Origin: CAYZEE01 sp964477485
Lineage (GTDB): Bacteria > Patescibacteriota > Microgenomatia > Levybacterales > UBA12049
Direction of reading: 5' to 3'
Assembly: GCA_964477485.1 (NCBI GenBank)
Contig: CAYZEE010000041.1
Coordinates: forward strand, 1-9,100
DNA length: 9,100 nt
Positions 1-6,946 of the stretch are shown here, one piece after another. The first letter of the stretch is position 1. Each line of letters starts with the position of its first letter. Made by a program: the position numbers and the translations under genes. The notes under the pieces are model-generated. The model was not told the origin of the DNA. It ran no database searches and was given only the letters and a program-made list of their open reading frames with translations.

Positions 1-935
1 GTTTTTTCGAAATGTTCCTGAGCGCTTTTTGCTTTTACTTCTCCGTGAATTGTTTTTGTAATTTCAAAAGCCAACCTCTTTTTGATATTTATCGGATTTT
101 TCTTTTTATCAAGCTCTTTTTTTATTTCTTCGATTTCTTCGTTAGAAATTCTTGTTGCTAATGTCAAATACTGAATTATCAAGTCGTCATTTATGGACAT
201 TATTTTTGCATACATGTCATTTGCATTATCATCAACCCATACTGCATTGTTCCAGGTTTTGCTCATCTTTCTTCCGTCTGTGCCCATCAGAAATTCAGTT
301 GCTAAAATATATGATTCTTTATTGCGTAGTCTCTTTTGAAGAATTCTTCCCGCCTGCATGTTAAATGTTTGGTCAGTTCCTCCAATCTGCAAATCTATAT
401 CCATAAAATAGCTGTCGTACCCTTGCATTACCGGATACACAACTTCATCAAGTCTTACATGCACGCCAATACTTAATCTTTTTTTGATTAGCTCTCTTGC
501 GATAAAATCATTCAAAGAAAACTTTTGGATAAGGCTTAAGATATCTTTAAAACTAAGTTTTGAAAGCCACTGGCTGTTGTAGCGAATTTTCACTTTTGAG
601 AAATCCAGAAATTTTTCTGCCTGATTTTTGTAAGTTTTAAAATTCTGTTTTATTTGCTCCGGCGTTAAGATCGGTCTCTCCCCTTCTTTGTCTGATGTAT
701 CTCCAACAAGCGCTGTAAAGTCTCCGATAAGAAGAGTTACGTTATGTCCGAGTTCTGAGAATTTCTCAAGTTTTATTAGCGAGCCGGCGTGTCCCAGATG
801 AATTCTTGGTGAAGTCGGATCGATACCAAGGTAAACATTCAACTTCTTGTCGCTTTCAAGCGCTTTTTTAAGCTCGTTTTTTCCAGGAATAATGTTGGCA
901 ACTCCCCTTGTCAAAATTTTGTCTATCTTATCCAC
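1..935 (-). CDS. tyrS: Tyrosyl-tRNA synthetase (TyrRS), 3' end cut by the window edge
   Basis: This enzyme attaches tyrosine to tRNA-Tyr in the cytoplasm. Only the N-terminal 311 residues are visible. I translated them by hand from a GTG start at 935. The class I Rossmann core is clear: YLGIDPT at residues 35-41, the HIGH-type motif HLGH at 46-49, IGDFTALVGD at 70-79, the tyrosine-pocket stretch QGYDS at 171-175, GGTDQ at 185-189, and a KMSKS-type loop written KMSKT at 223-227. The opening 'LTRGV' and the IGDFTA block match the TyrRS subtype common outside the enterobacteria rather than the E. coli type. Whether an S4-like C-terminal RNA-binding domain is present cannot be judged, because it would lie beyond base 1. 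Start choice: GTG 935 lies 6 nt after a TATACT -10 box. An in-frame ATG at 956 lies upstream of that box and would not be in the predicted mRNA. The gene is transcribed divergently from the penicillin-binding protein. Confidence 0.95.
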   Translation of the reverse strand, partial: MDKIDKILTRGVANIIPGKNELKKALESDKKLNVYLGIDPTSPRIHLGHAGSLIKLEKFSELGHNVTLLIGDFTALVGDTSDKEGERPILTPEQIKQNFKTYKNQAEKFLDFSKVKIRYNSQWLSKLSFKDILSLIQKFSLNDFIARELIKKRLSIGVHVRLDEVVYPVMQGYDSYFMDIDLQIGGTDQTFNMQAGRILQKRLRNKESYILATEFLMGTDGRKMSKTWNNAVWVDDNANDMYAKIMSINDDLIIQYLTLATRISNEEIEEIKKELDKKKNPINIKKRLAFEITKTIHGEVKAKSAQEHFEK

Positions 936-941
936 GGTTCG

Positions 942-950
942 AGTATAACA
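942..950 (-). promoter_or_regulatory. Extended -10 promoter of tyrS
   Basis: On the minus strand this reads TGT followed by TATACT, an extended -10 element (TGn plus hexamer, hexamer at 947-942). Six bases separate it from GTG 935, so transcription would start on or next to the start codon, giving a leaderless or nearly leaderless mRNA. No convincing -35 hexamer is visible at 16-18 bp spacing, as is usual for extended -10 promoters. This is a prediction from sequence only. Confidence 0.6.
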
Positions 951-988
951 TACCATAGCGCCAGTGACTAGTAGATAGTGATTGGTTT

Positions 989-997
989 TGGTATACT
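989..997 (+). promoter_or_regulatory. Extended -10 promoter of the penicillin-binding protein gene
   Basis: The plus strand reads TGG followed by TATACT (hexamer 992-997), the same architecture as the divergent tyrS promoter. Seven bases separate the hexamer from ATG 1005, so the expected transcript begins within a base or two of that ATG. No good -35 is seen. The site lies downstream of the alternative GTG start at 978 and so argues against that start. Confidence 0.6.
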
Positions 998-1004
998 TAA
1001 AAAT

Positions 1005-3374
1005 ATGGTTGATTACCGTGGCAGCAGGCTTTCGAGAAGGCGGCTTAGACGCAGTTCCTCCAAAATTTTTCTGTACAGCAATCTTGCAAAATATTCATTT
1101 TTTGCGCTCATTGGTTTTATTATTTTAATGATTGGACTTTTTCTTTGGTATGGGCGGGAGTTGCCAACGCCCGGGAAACTGGTAGAAGCACCCTTGTCTC
1201 AGTCGACTAGAATTTATGACAGAAACGGCGTCCTTCTTTATTCCTTATACCAAACCCAGAATAGGACATATATAAAGCTTGCAGATATTCCAAAAACACT
1301 TCAAGAGGCTACTGTCTCAATTGAAGATAAAAATTTTTATAAAAACCAGGGGTTTTCTATCACAGGATATCTTCGGGCAATAAGAAATATTTTGTTGTTG
1401 CGGGGCATCTCAGGAGGATCAACCATAACCCAGCAACTTGTTAAGAATGTGCTTCTGACCCCGCAGCGCTCAATTTCCAGAAAAATAAAAGAACTCATGC
1501 TTTCTATTCAGGTTGATAAGAAATATTCAAAAGATCAGATTCTTGAAATGTATTTAAATGATATTCCATACGGAGGCGCAAGTATTGGGGTCGAGGCGGC
1601 AGCAGAAAGTTATTTTGGCAAAAAAGTTAAAGATCTGGATTTGGCAGAGAGCGCATTTTTGGCGGGTCTTCCCCAAGCGCCAAGTACTTATTCCCCTTAT
1701 TCCGGAAATAAGTACTATATTCCAAGAACAGAAGAGGTGTTAAATCAGATGGCCAACGATAAATACATTACAAAAGGTCAAGCAGATAATGCAATTAAGG
1801 AAATTAAAAATGAAACCTTTGCGCCAAGGGATGAAAGCATAAAAGCCCCCCATTTTGTTATGTACGTAAAACAGCTTTTGGCAAAACAGTTTGGAGAAAG
1901 TTCAGTTGAAAACGGCGGGCTTCAGGTTACGACTACTTTGGATTATTCTATAGAAAAGCAAGCTGAGGGTATAGTTAAAAGTGAACTTGACAAATTGAAG
2001 GGTTATCATGTAGGGAATGGAGCTTCTGTAGTTTCTGATCCCAAGACTGGAGAAATTTTAGCCATGGTTGGAAGCAAAGATTATTTTGACACAAAAAATG
2101 ACGGAAATTTCAATGCAGCTTTGGCAGACAGACAGCCGGGTTCATCTCTTAAGCCTATAATGTATGCGACCGCATTTGAAAAGGGCTATACGCCGGCAAC
2201 CATGGTAATGGACGTTAAGACTGATTTTCCTACCGGTGATCCAAGTCACCCGATGTATGCCCCAGTTGACTACGATGGTAAATATCATGGACCAATACAG
2301 TTGCGTTTTGCTCTTGGAAATTCAATTAATATCCCTGCTGTCAAGATGCTTGCCAGAGTCGGTATAAAAGACGTAATGCAAAATGCTTATAACATGGGTA
2401 TTGAAAATTGGCAGCCAACCGAAGCCAACATGAAGTACGTCGGACTTTCTCTGGTTTTGGGCGGAAGAGAAACAGCGCTTCTTAATGAAGTTACAGCTTA
2501 TGGGGTTTTTGCCAATGAAGGAATAAAACAAGACCCGGTTGCCATTCTAAAGGTCACCGATAAAAACGGAAATGTTTTATATCAGTATAAACCGAGTGAG
2601 GGAACAAGGGTATTACCGGCAGATGTTTGCTTTTTAATTTCTCACATACTTTTGGATAACAATGCGCGAAGCATGGAATTTGGTCCAAATTCCTGGCTTG
2701 TAATCCCGGGCAAAACTGTTTCGGTTAAAACAGGAACGACTGACGAGAAAAGAGACAACTGGACCATAGGATATACCCCATCGTATGTTGTTGGTGTTTG
2801 GGTTGGAAACAACGATAATACTCCTATGAATCCGGTAATTGCCTCCGGTATCACAGGAGCGTCCCCCATTTGGAATAGAATTATGAGCGCAGTTTTAAAA
2901 GGCAAGACTGATGAATCTCCACAAAAGCCGGATGATGTTATAGCAATGCAGATAGATGCTTTGGGAGGGGGATTGCCTGTTCCCGGACAGCCTACCCGTT
3001 CCGAATACTTTATTAAAGGCACCGAGCCTACGGGGCCGGCTGCAATTTACCAAAAAATAAAATTGTCAAGACATGAGCAAGGAAAACTTGCAAATGCATC
3101 AGAAATCGCCGCAGACGATTATGATACAAAAGATTATATTGTATTTCATGAAGATGATCCTGTCTCAACCGATGGAGTAAACCGTTGGCAACAGGGAATT
3201 GATGCATGGATTCATCAAACATACTCTGCAGCAGATCCACAGTACTATCCGCCAACTGACACGTCTTCCTATCAAGAGCCGGGTAGCTCAAACAATTCCT
3301 CAAACCAGCCAACGCCGACACCTACTCCATCTCCAAGCATTACTCCAGATTTAACTCCAACCCCAACCCCATAG
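1005..3374 (+). CDS. Class A penicillin-binding protein (PBP1A-like, transglycosylase plus transpeptidase)
   Basis: A bifunctional peptidoglycan synthase that polymerises lipid II and cross-links stem peptides at the outer face of the membrane. From ATG 1005 it has 789 residues. It begins with a short Arg-rich cytoplasmic tail (about 5-20) and one membrane anchor (about 31-49). The GT51 transglycosylase domain spans about 65-240. It contains ED at 107-108 (catalytic Glu), GGSTITQQ at 137-144, the RKIKE motif ending at Glu163, and ILEMYLN. The transpeptidase domain spans about 335-640, with SxxK nucleophile Ser380 in SSLK, SxN as SIN at 440-442, and KTGTT at 575-579. A further ~120 residues then lead into a Pro/Thr/Ser-rich tail ending in repeated TP, probably a wall-spanning segment. 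Similar tails are common in Microgenomates surface proteins. An in-frame GTG at 978 would add nine residues, but the predicted promoter lies inside that extension. All catalytic residues are intact. The gene could be called pbpF, mrcA or ponA; I leave the symbol open. Confidence 0.96.
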   Translation: MVDYRGSRLSRRRLRRSSSKIFLYSNLAKYSFFALIGFIILMIGLFLWYGRELPTPGKLVEAPLSQSTRIYDRNGVLLYSLYQTQNRTYIKLADIPKTLQEATVSIEDKNFYKNQGFSITGYLRAIRNILLLRGISGGSTITQQLVKNVLLTPQRSISRKIKELMLSIQVDKKYSKDQILEMYLNDIPYGGASIGVEAAAESYFGKKVKDLDLAESAFLAGLPQAPSTYSPYSGNKYYIPRTEEVLNQMANDKYITKGQADNAIKEIKNETFAPRDESIKAPHFVMYVKQLLAKQFGESSVENGGLQVTTTLDYSIEKQAEGIVKSELDKLKGYHVGNGASVVSDPKTGEILAMVGSKDYFDTKNDGNFNAALADRQPGSSLKPIMYATAFEKGYTPATMVMDVKTDFPTGDPSHPMYAPVDYDGKYHGPIQLRFALGNSINIPAVKMLARVGIKDVMQNAYNMGIENWQPTEANMKYVGLSLVLGGRETALLNEVTAYGVFANEGIKQDPVAILKVTDKNGNVLYQYKPSEGTRVLPADVCFLISHILLDNNARSMEFGPNSWLVIPGKTVSVKTGTTDEKRDNWTIGYTPSYVVGVWVGNNDNTPMNPVIASGITGASPIWNRIMSAVLKGKTDESPQKPDDVIAMQIDALGGGLPVPGQPTRSEYFIKGTEPTGPAAIYQKIKLSRHEQGKLANASEIAADDYDTKDYIVFHEDDPVSTDGVNRWQQGIDAWIHQTYSAADPQYYPPTDTSSYQEPGSSNNSSNQPTPTPTPSPSITPDLTPTPTP

Positions 3375-3428
3375 GATTATTGTATACCAGGTTAGTATGT
3401 TGTACAGAAGATAAAATTCGTGCGGCAA
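3375..3428. other. Convergent intergenic gap between the PBP gene and pheT
   Basis: The gap is 54 bp between two convergent stop codons. It contains a weak, interrupted inverted repeat (ATAC/GTAT arms with flanking TGT/ACA, about 3382-3406) but no GC-rich stem and no T-run on either strand. I cannot assign a standard intrinsic terminator, although both transcripts must end near here. Confidence 0.4.
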
Positions 3429-5339
3429 TTATATAATCTCGACTTTGAGATTTGAATAGAGAGCTTTGTAGATTTTCTCCCGGATTTTTGATACTTCTTC
3501 TTTTGTAAGATTTCCTTTGTCACTTTGATAAACAATACGAAATGTAACATTTTTTTTAAATTTATCCAGTACGTCCACATCTTTCACCAGATTGTTTTGG
3601 TCTTTGATTATCGAAATCACATCCCCAACTTTAACTTCTTCAGATACTCTTATGGTAATGTCCTCGATTACCGGCGGGTATTTAGGAAGAGGCCTAAACT
3701 TTTTCCAAACATTCATATCTTTTATTAGTGCATCAAAACTAATTTCAAACAAAATCCCCTTTCCTGTCGCCTCAATATTTTTACTTATATTCTTTTTTAC
3801 GCCAAGCTCTTCAATCAGTCTTTCCAAAATCCCCTTAATTTCATAGAAATTTTTACTGTTTGAAATACCGGCTAACATCCATTCCTCTTTTATGCTATCA
3901 AGGGTCGGTCCAAGATAGACTTTTCCCAATTCAAATAAATTGATATTTTCGAAATATGGTTTATTTTGAACAAGTGCTTTTAGCAAATTTATCTTAAGAG
4001 TTGGTCTTAAATATTCAAATTCGCGACTTACCGGATTGTCAACTCTAAGTGTTCTATCAGGGTTAAGGTTGGAACCTACTAAGTCCTTTTCGCTTATAAG
4101 GCTATATGTATAAACTTCCGAAAATCCAGCGGCCTTTAGGATATTTTTGACTTTTTCATCAATGCGGTAATTCCTAAAATACGGGGCAATTTTTATCGGT
4201 ATTTCTCCAGCAGGAATGGTTTTTGGGAACTTATTATAACCGTAAATTCTTGCGACTTCCTCAATTATATCTTCTTCAATCTTTAAATCATTTCTATATG
4301 TTGGAATAACTGTTTCAATTGTATCTTTTTCGTCCAAAGGACGGTGGGCCTTTGGCTGGGATCTGGGGGAAAGATTTAGACTTTTTAAAATGTTTAAAAC
4401 TTCCTCTTCGCTGATATTTATTCCAAGTATTCTAGAAAGTCTTTGAAGATTAAGATTTACTTTCCATGGAGAAAAATTTTGTTTTTTAAGATCATAAAGC
4501 GGACTTGCGATTTCGCCTCCTGCAATTTCCAAGATTAGATCAACGCATCTTTCAAGCGCGGCATCGGTTCCTCCGGCATTTACACCTCTTTCGAAAATAC
4601 TTGAGGCTTCAGATCTAAGTCCGAGAGATTGAGAAGCCCTTCTTATAAGATTAGGTTTTTCAACAGGGACTCTTATGAAAATTGTTTTTGTATCTTCAAA
4701 TGTACCGCTATTGAAACCTCCTTTTATACCGCATAAATCAATAATATTTTCGTTGTCAGATATGACTACTGCTCCTTTTAGCAAATGATAAGATATACCG
4801 TCGACGCTTTTAAAATTTTCCCCGCCCCGTGTTTTGTGGACTTTCATAGTTTTTCCTTTTATCTTGTCATAATCAAATGCATGGATTGGATTCCCCAATT
4901 CAAACATTACATAATTTGTAATATCAACAATGTTATTAATCGGTCTTTGCCCAATCTTAATAAGTCTTTGCGAAAGCCATTTTGGAGAATCCTTTACCTC
5001 TATTCCACTGATTATTATTGCCGTAAATCTGGGATTTATCTCATAATCTGTTTGTATTTTAATGGGTAGGATTTTGGAGGGCTTGATTTTTTTTAAGTCA
5101 ATCTTGCCTTTTTGTTCTTTTACAGATTTTTTTTCGATTGCTGCGATTTCCCGGGCAATCCCCATCATAGAGAGAAGGTCCGGGCGATTAGGAGTTATTT
5201 CCAGGTCAAAAATGACGTCATCTTTTGTTTTTTCGATTTTTTCAGTCCCAAGACCTATCTCAGTCAGTCTTTCCCCAAGTTCTTCAGGAGAAAATGTAAT
5301 ATCTACATATTCTTTTAACCAAGATAAAGGCGCTAACAT
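3429..5339 (-). CDS. pheT: Phenylalanyl-tRNA synthetase beta subunit, short form without the EMAP/OB domain
   Basis: Beta chain of the heterotetrameric PheRS, which charges tRNA-Phe and hydrolyses Tyr-tRNA-Phe. It has 636 residues, against roughly 790-800 for usual bacterial PheT. After the B1 opening (LSWLKEYVD at 5-13) the chain passes almost directly from IGLGTEKIE to DLEITPNRPD (45-54). The ~100-residue EMAP/OB-fold tRNA-binding insertion that normally separates these segments is therefore missing. The B3/B4 editing domain (about 103-283) has HAFD with His153 and the LRSEAS block at 241-246. Arg223 stands where E. coli has the editing-pocket Glu334. B5 follows at about 290-372 (IPTYRNDLKIEEDIIEEVAR at 345-364), then the catalytic-like B6/B7 fold (about 390-510). 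The C-terminal FDX-ACB anticodon domain spans about 547-636. ATG 5339 is 3 bp after the pheS stop, so translation is probably coupled. No Shine-Dalgarno sequence is visible. Last gene of the operon. Confidence 0.96.
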   Translation of the reverse strand: MLAPLSWLKEYVDITFSPEELGERLTEIGLGTEKIEKTKDDVIFDLEITPNRPDLLSMMGIAREIAAIEKKSVKEQKGKIDLKKIKPSKILPIKIQTDYEINPRFTAIIISGIEVKDSPKWLSQRLIKIGQRPINNIVDITNYVMFELGNPIHAFDYDKIKGKTMKVHKTRGGENFKSVDGISYHLLKGAVVISDNENIIDLCGIKGGFNSGTFEDTKTIFIRVPVEKPNLIRRASQSLGLRSEASSIFERGVNAGGTDAALERCVDLILEIAGGEIASPLYDLKKQNFSPWKVNLNLQRLSRILGINISEEEVLNILKSLNLSPRSQPKAHRPLDEKDTIETVIPTYRNDLKIEEDIIEEVARIYGYNKFPKTIPAGEIPIKIAPYFRNYRIDEKVKNILKAAGFSEVYTYSLISEKDLVGSNLNPDRTLRVDNPVSREFEYLRPTLKINLLKALVQNKPYFENINLFELGKVYLGPTLDSIKEEWMLAGISNSKNFYEIKGILERLIEELGVKKNISKNIEATGKGILFEISFDALIKDMNVWKKFRPLPKYPPVIEDITIRVSEEVKVGDVISIIKDQNNLVKDVDVLDKFKKNVTFRIVYQSDKGNLTKEEVSKIREKIYKALYSNLKVEII

Positions 5340-5342
5340 AAT

Positions 5343-6380
5343 TTAAAATTGTTCAAGGATTCTTAAATCCGGATTTGTCAAAAGGCGAAGGTCATCCATT
5401 TGGTAACGCAAAGTTACAAGACGGGATAAGCCTATCGCAAAAGCAAATCCAGATACTTCTCTAGGGTCATAATCTACGGCTTTTAAAACATTTGGATGAA
5501 TCATTCCTGCTGGCATAATTTCACTCCATCCGGAATATTTACAAAAACTGCAGCCGCTGCCTTCGCAAACGGTGCATTCAATATATGTGTCAATCCCGGG
5601 TTCAACAAAAGGGAAATTGGTTGTTGCAAACTTTATTTTTATCTTCGCTCCCATTAATTTTCTAAGCACATAATCAATAGTGCCGAACAGATCGGTTAGT
5701 CGCACGTTTATGTCGACCATAAATCCTTCAATCTGCCAAAATTCAAATCCATGAGATGCATCAAGTTGTTCATATCGGAAATTTTTGCCGGGAACTATTA
5801 CTCTGACCGGTGGTTTCGTTTTTTGCATGATTCTTCCTTGCATTGCCGATGTTTGAGTTCGTAAGATTATCTCTCCGGGAGTTGCGCGACTTCCTCTGGT
5901 ATCAAGATATAATGTTTGCTGTGTATCTCGGGCTGGATGGTCTTTAGGAATGTTCAGGACTTCGAAATTAAAGTGATCTGTCTCGATTTCCGGGCCATCT
6001 GCCGCTTGAAATCCAATGGTTTTGAATATATCTACAACATCATAGAGGACTTGAGACATTGGATGGATATGTCCAATTTCAGGTTTTATTCCAGGCGCAG
6101 TCTTATCAATTTCTTTCTCTGTGGTTACCAATTTTTGACTCTTGAGCTTTAATTTTTGATTTTCTAAGGTCTCCTCAATCGTGTCTTTTACTTCATTCGC
6201 GAGTTTTCCCACCTCGGGCCTTTCTTCTTTTGGGAGCTTTGCAATTTCTTTTATTGTCAGAGTGAGTTTTCCGCTTCTTCCCAAAAACTGAAGTTTTATT
6301 TCCTCGAGTTCTTTCAGGTCTTTCGAGTCTAAAATTAGAGATACTGCTGCGTTCTTGATTTGTATTAACTTTTCTTCCAT
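5343..6380 (-). CDS. pheS: Phenylalanyl-tRNA synthetase alpha subunit
   Basis: Catalytic subunit of PheRS, a class II synthetase that partners with PheT encoded just downstream. From ATG 6380 it has 345 residues, normal for the family. The N-terminal antiparallel coiled coil (about 1-92) carries the LGRSGKL block at 33-39. The class II core follows: HIHPMSQV (104-111), DGPEIE (128-133), DHPARDTQQT (147-156), motif 2 region FRYEQLDASH (201-210), the phenylalanine-pocket loop FPFVEPG (255-261), and motif 3 with SGFAFAIG (310-317) and Arg320. A Cys4 cluster, Cys269, Cys272, Cys277 and Cys280 (C-x2-C-x4-C-x2-C), looks like a small zinc knuckle, as found in a subset of bacterial PheS. Trp215 replaces His in the usual FHQ-x-EG motif. 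An in-frame TTG at 6389 would add three residues; I prefer ATG 6380, which matches the usual 'MEEK' type of start. It lies 13 bp after the rplT stop. Confidence 0.96.
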   Translation of the reverse strand: MEEKLIQIKNAAVSLILDSKDLKELEEIKLQFLGRSGKLTLTIKEIAKLPKEERPEVGKLANEVKDTIEETLENQKLKLKSQKLVTTEKEIDKTAPGIKPEIGHIHPMSQVLYDVVDIFKTIGFQAADGPEIETDHFNFEVLNIPKDHPARDTQQTLYLDTRGSRATPGEIILRTQTSAMQGRIMQKTKPPVRVIVPGKNFRYEQLDASHGFEFWQIEGFMVDINVRLTDLFGTIDYVLRKLMGAKIKIKFATTNFPFVEPGIDTYIECTVCEGSGCSFCKYSGWSEIMPAGMIHPNVLKAVDYDPREVSGFAFAIGLSRLVTLRYQMDDLRLLTNPDLRILEQF

Positions 6381-6393
6381 GGGGAACAAGGAT

Positions 6394-6747
6394 TTAATCT
6401 ATGTTCTTAACCGATTCAACAACTTTTTTAAATGTATCAGGATCGTTTACAATCAATTCGTCCAATATTTTTCTATCAAGTTCAATTTTTGCTTTTTTAA
6501 GTTTATCTATAAAAACCGAATAAGACAGCCCTTCATTTTTTGTTGCCTGGGCGATTCTTGTAATCCATAGAGCCCTAAAATCTCTCTTTCTAAGTTTCCT
6601 TCCATGATAAGCGTAAGCTCTTTTGTGAAGCTCTGCTTCTCTTGCAACTTTTACCAACTTGCTCTTGGTCCCCCTAAAACCTTTTGTAGACTTGAGTAAT
6701 TTCTTATGTTTTCTTCGAGATATTATCCCTCGTTTAACTCTTGCCAT
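6394..6747 (-). CDS. rplT: 50S ribosomal protein L20 (bL20)
   Basis: bL20 binds 23S rRNA early in assembly of the large subunit. In several bacteria it represses its own operon by binding the mRNA upstream of rpmI. The protein has 117 residues, the normal length, and opens with the diagnostic MARVKRG. RRKHKKLLKSTKGFRG (18-33 by position) follows, then the basic N-terminal helix and the conserved RKRDFRALWITRI stretch (about 54-66). The open frame continues 13 codons upstream to 6786 inside rpmI, but the conserved N terminus, the GGGAG site 9 nt upstream and family length fix the start at ATG 6747. It lies 1 bp after the rpmI stop. I saw no recognisable L20-binding pseudoknot, but I could not fold the leader. 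Confidence 0.96.
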   Translation of the reverse strand: MARVKRGIISRRKHKKLLKSTKGFRGTKSKLVKVAREAELHKRAYAYHGRKLRKRDFRALWITRIAQATKNEGLSYSVFIDKLKKAKIELDRKILDELIVNDPDTFKKVVESVKNID

Positions 6748-6748
6748 A

Positions 6749-6946
6749 TTAAGCTTCTCCCAGCATTTTTTTAACTTTCTTAGCAAATGTCCCTGTCAGA
6801 ACCCCCGTTTCTTTTTGCCGTCTTTGCCTTCTTTTTGTTTTCCCAGCCTTTAGATGGCTTTTATACTGATGGGAAAATAGAACCTTTCCTGTCCTGGTTA
6901 CCTTAAATCTTTTACTTACTGATTTCTTTATTTTTTTCTTTTTCAT
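6749..6946 (-). CDS. rpmI: 50S ribosomal protein L35 (bL35)
   Basis: Small, highly basic protein of the large ribosomal subunit. It has 65 residues, the usual family length. The SKRFKVTRTGKV block (11-22) and KSHLKAGKTKRRQRR (29-43) match the bL35 signature. The N terminus is very Lys-rich (MKKKKIKK), where many homologues have MPKxKT. ATG 6946 lies inside the 3' end of infC, so the two genes overlap by 35 bp in different frames. The overlap is A-rich and encodes Lys-rich peptide in both frames. Its own ribosome binding site is weak, which makes translational coupling to infC likely. The downstream rplT follows after 1 bp. Confidence 0.95.
   Translation of the reverse strand: MKKKKIKKSVSKRFKVTRTGKVLFSHQYKSHLKAGKTKRRQRRQKETGVLTGTFAKKVKKMLGEA
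6757..6761 (-). promoter_or_regulatory. Shine-Dalgarno site of rplT
   Basis: GGGAG on the minus strand, 9 nt before ATG 6747 and inside the last codons of rpmI. It is the clearest Shine-Dalgarno sequence in the operon and decides the rplT start in favour of MARVKRG over the longer frame. Confidence 0.65.

Noticed and set aside
152..364. Plus-strand open frame opposite tyrS
   Set aside because: It lies opposite well-conserved TyrRS codons, including the KMSKT region.
978..1004. GTG 978 as the PBP start
   Set aside because: The -10 box TATACT at 992-997 lies downstream of it, so the predicted mRNA would not contain it. ATG 1005 is in frame and fits.
2642..3022. 126-codon open frame antisense to the PBP gene
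   Set aside because: It lies wholly opposite the conserved transpeptidase domain, has no promoter or ribosome site that I can see, and its sequence shows no recognisable family.
3028..3321. 97-codon open frame antisense to the PBP C terminus
   Set aside because: It is antisense to coding sequence. The TGGTATACA string at about 3381-3389 on the minus strand could look like an extended -10, but nothing supports a protein here.
3381..3407. Possible bidirectional terminator between PBP and pheT
   Set aside because: The inverted repeat is short, AT-rich and bulged, with no T-run on either side.
4229..4245. TTATAAT-like string inside pheT on the minus strand
   Set aside because: There is no gene start downstream within pheT, and AT-rich coding sequence produces such matches by chance.
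5062..5346. Plus-strand open frame of 94 codons opposite the pheT start
   Set aside because: It mirrors the conserved PheT N terminus and has no independent signal.
6748..6786. Longer rplT frame with 13 extra codons
   Set aside because: MARVKRG is the conserved L20 start, has a good GGGAG site, and gives the normal length. The extension would run back into rpmI.
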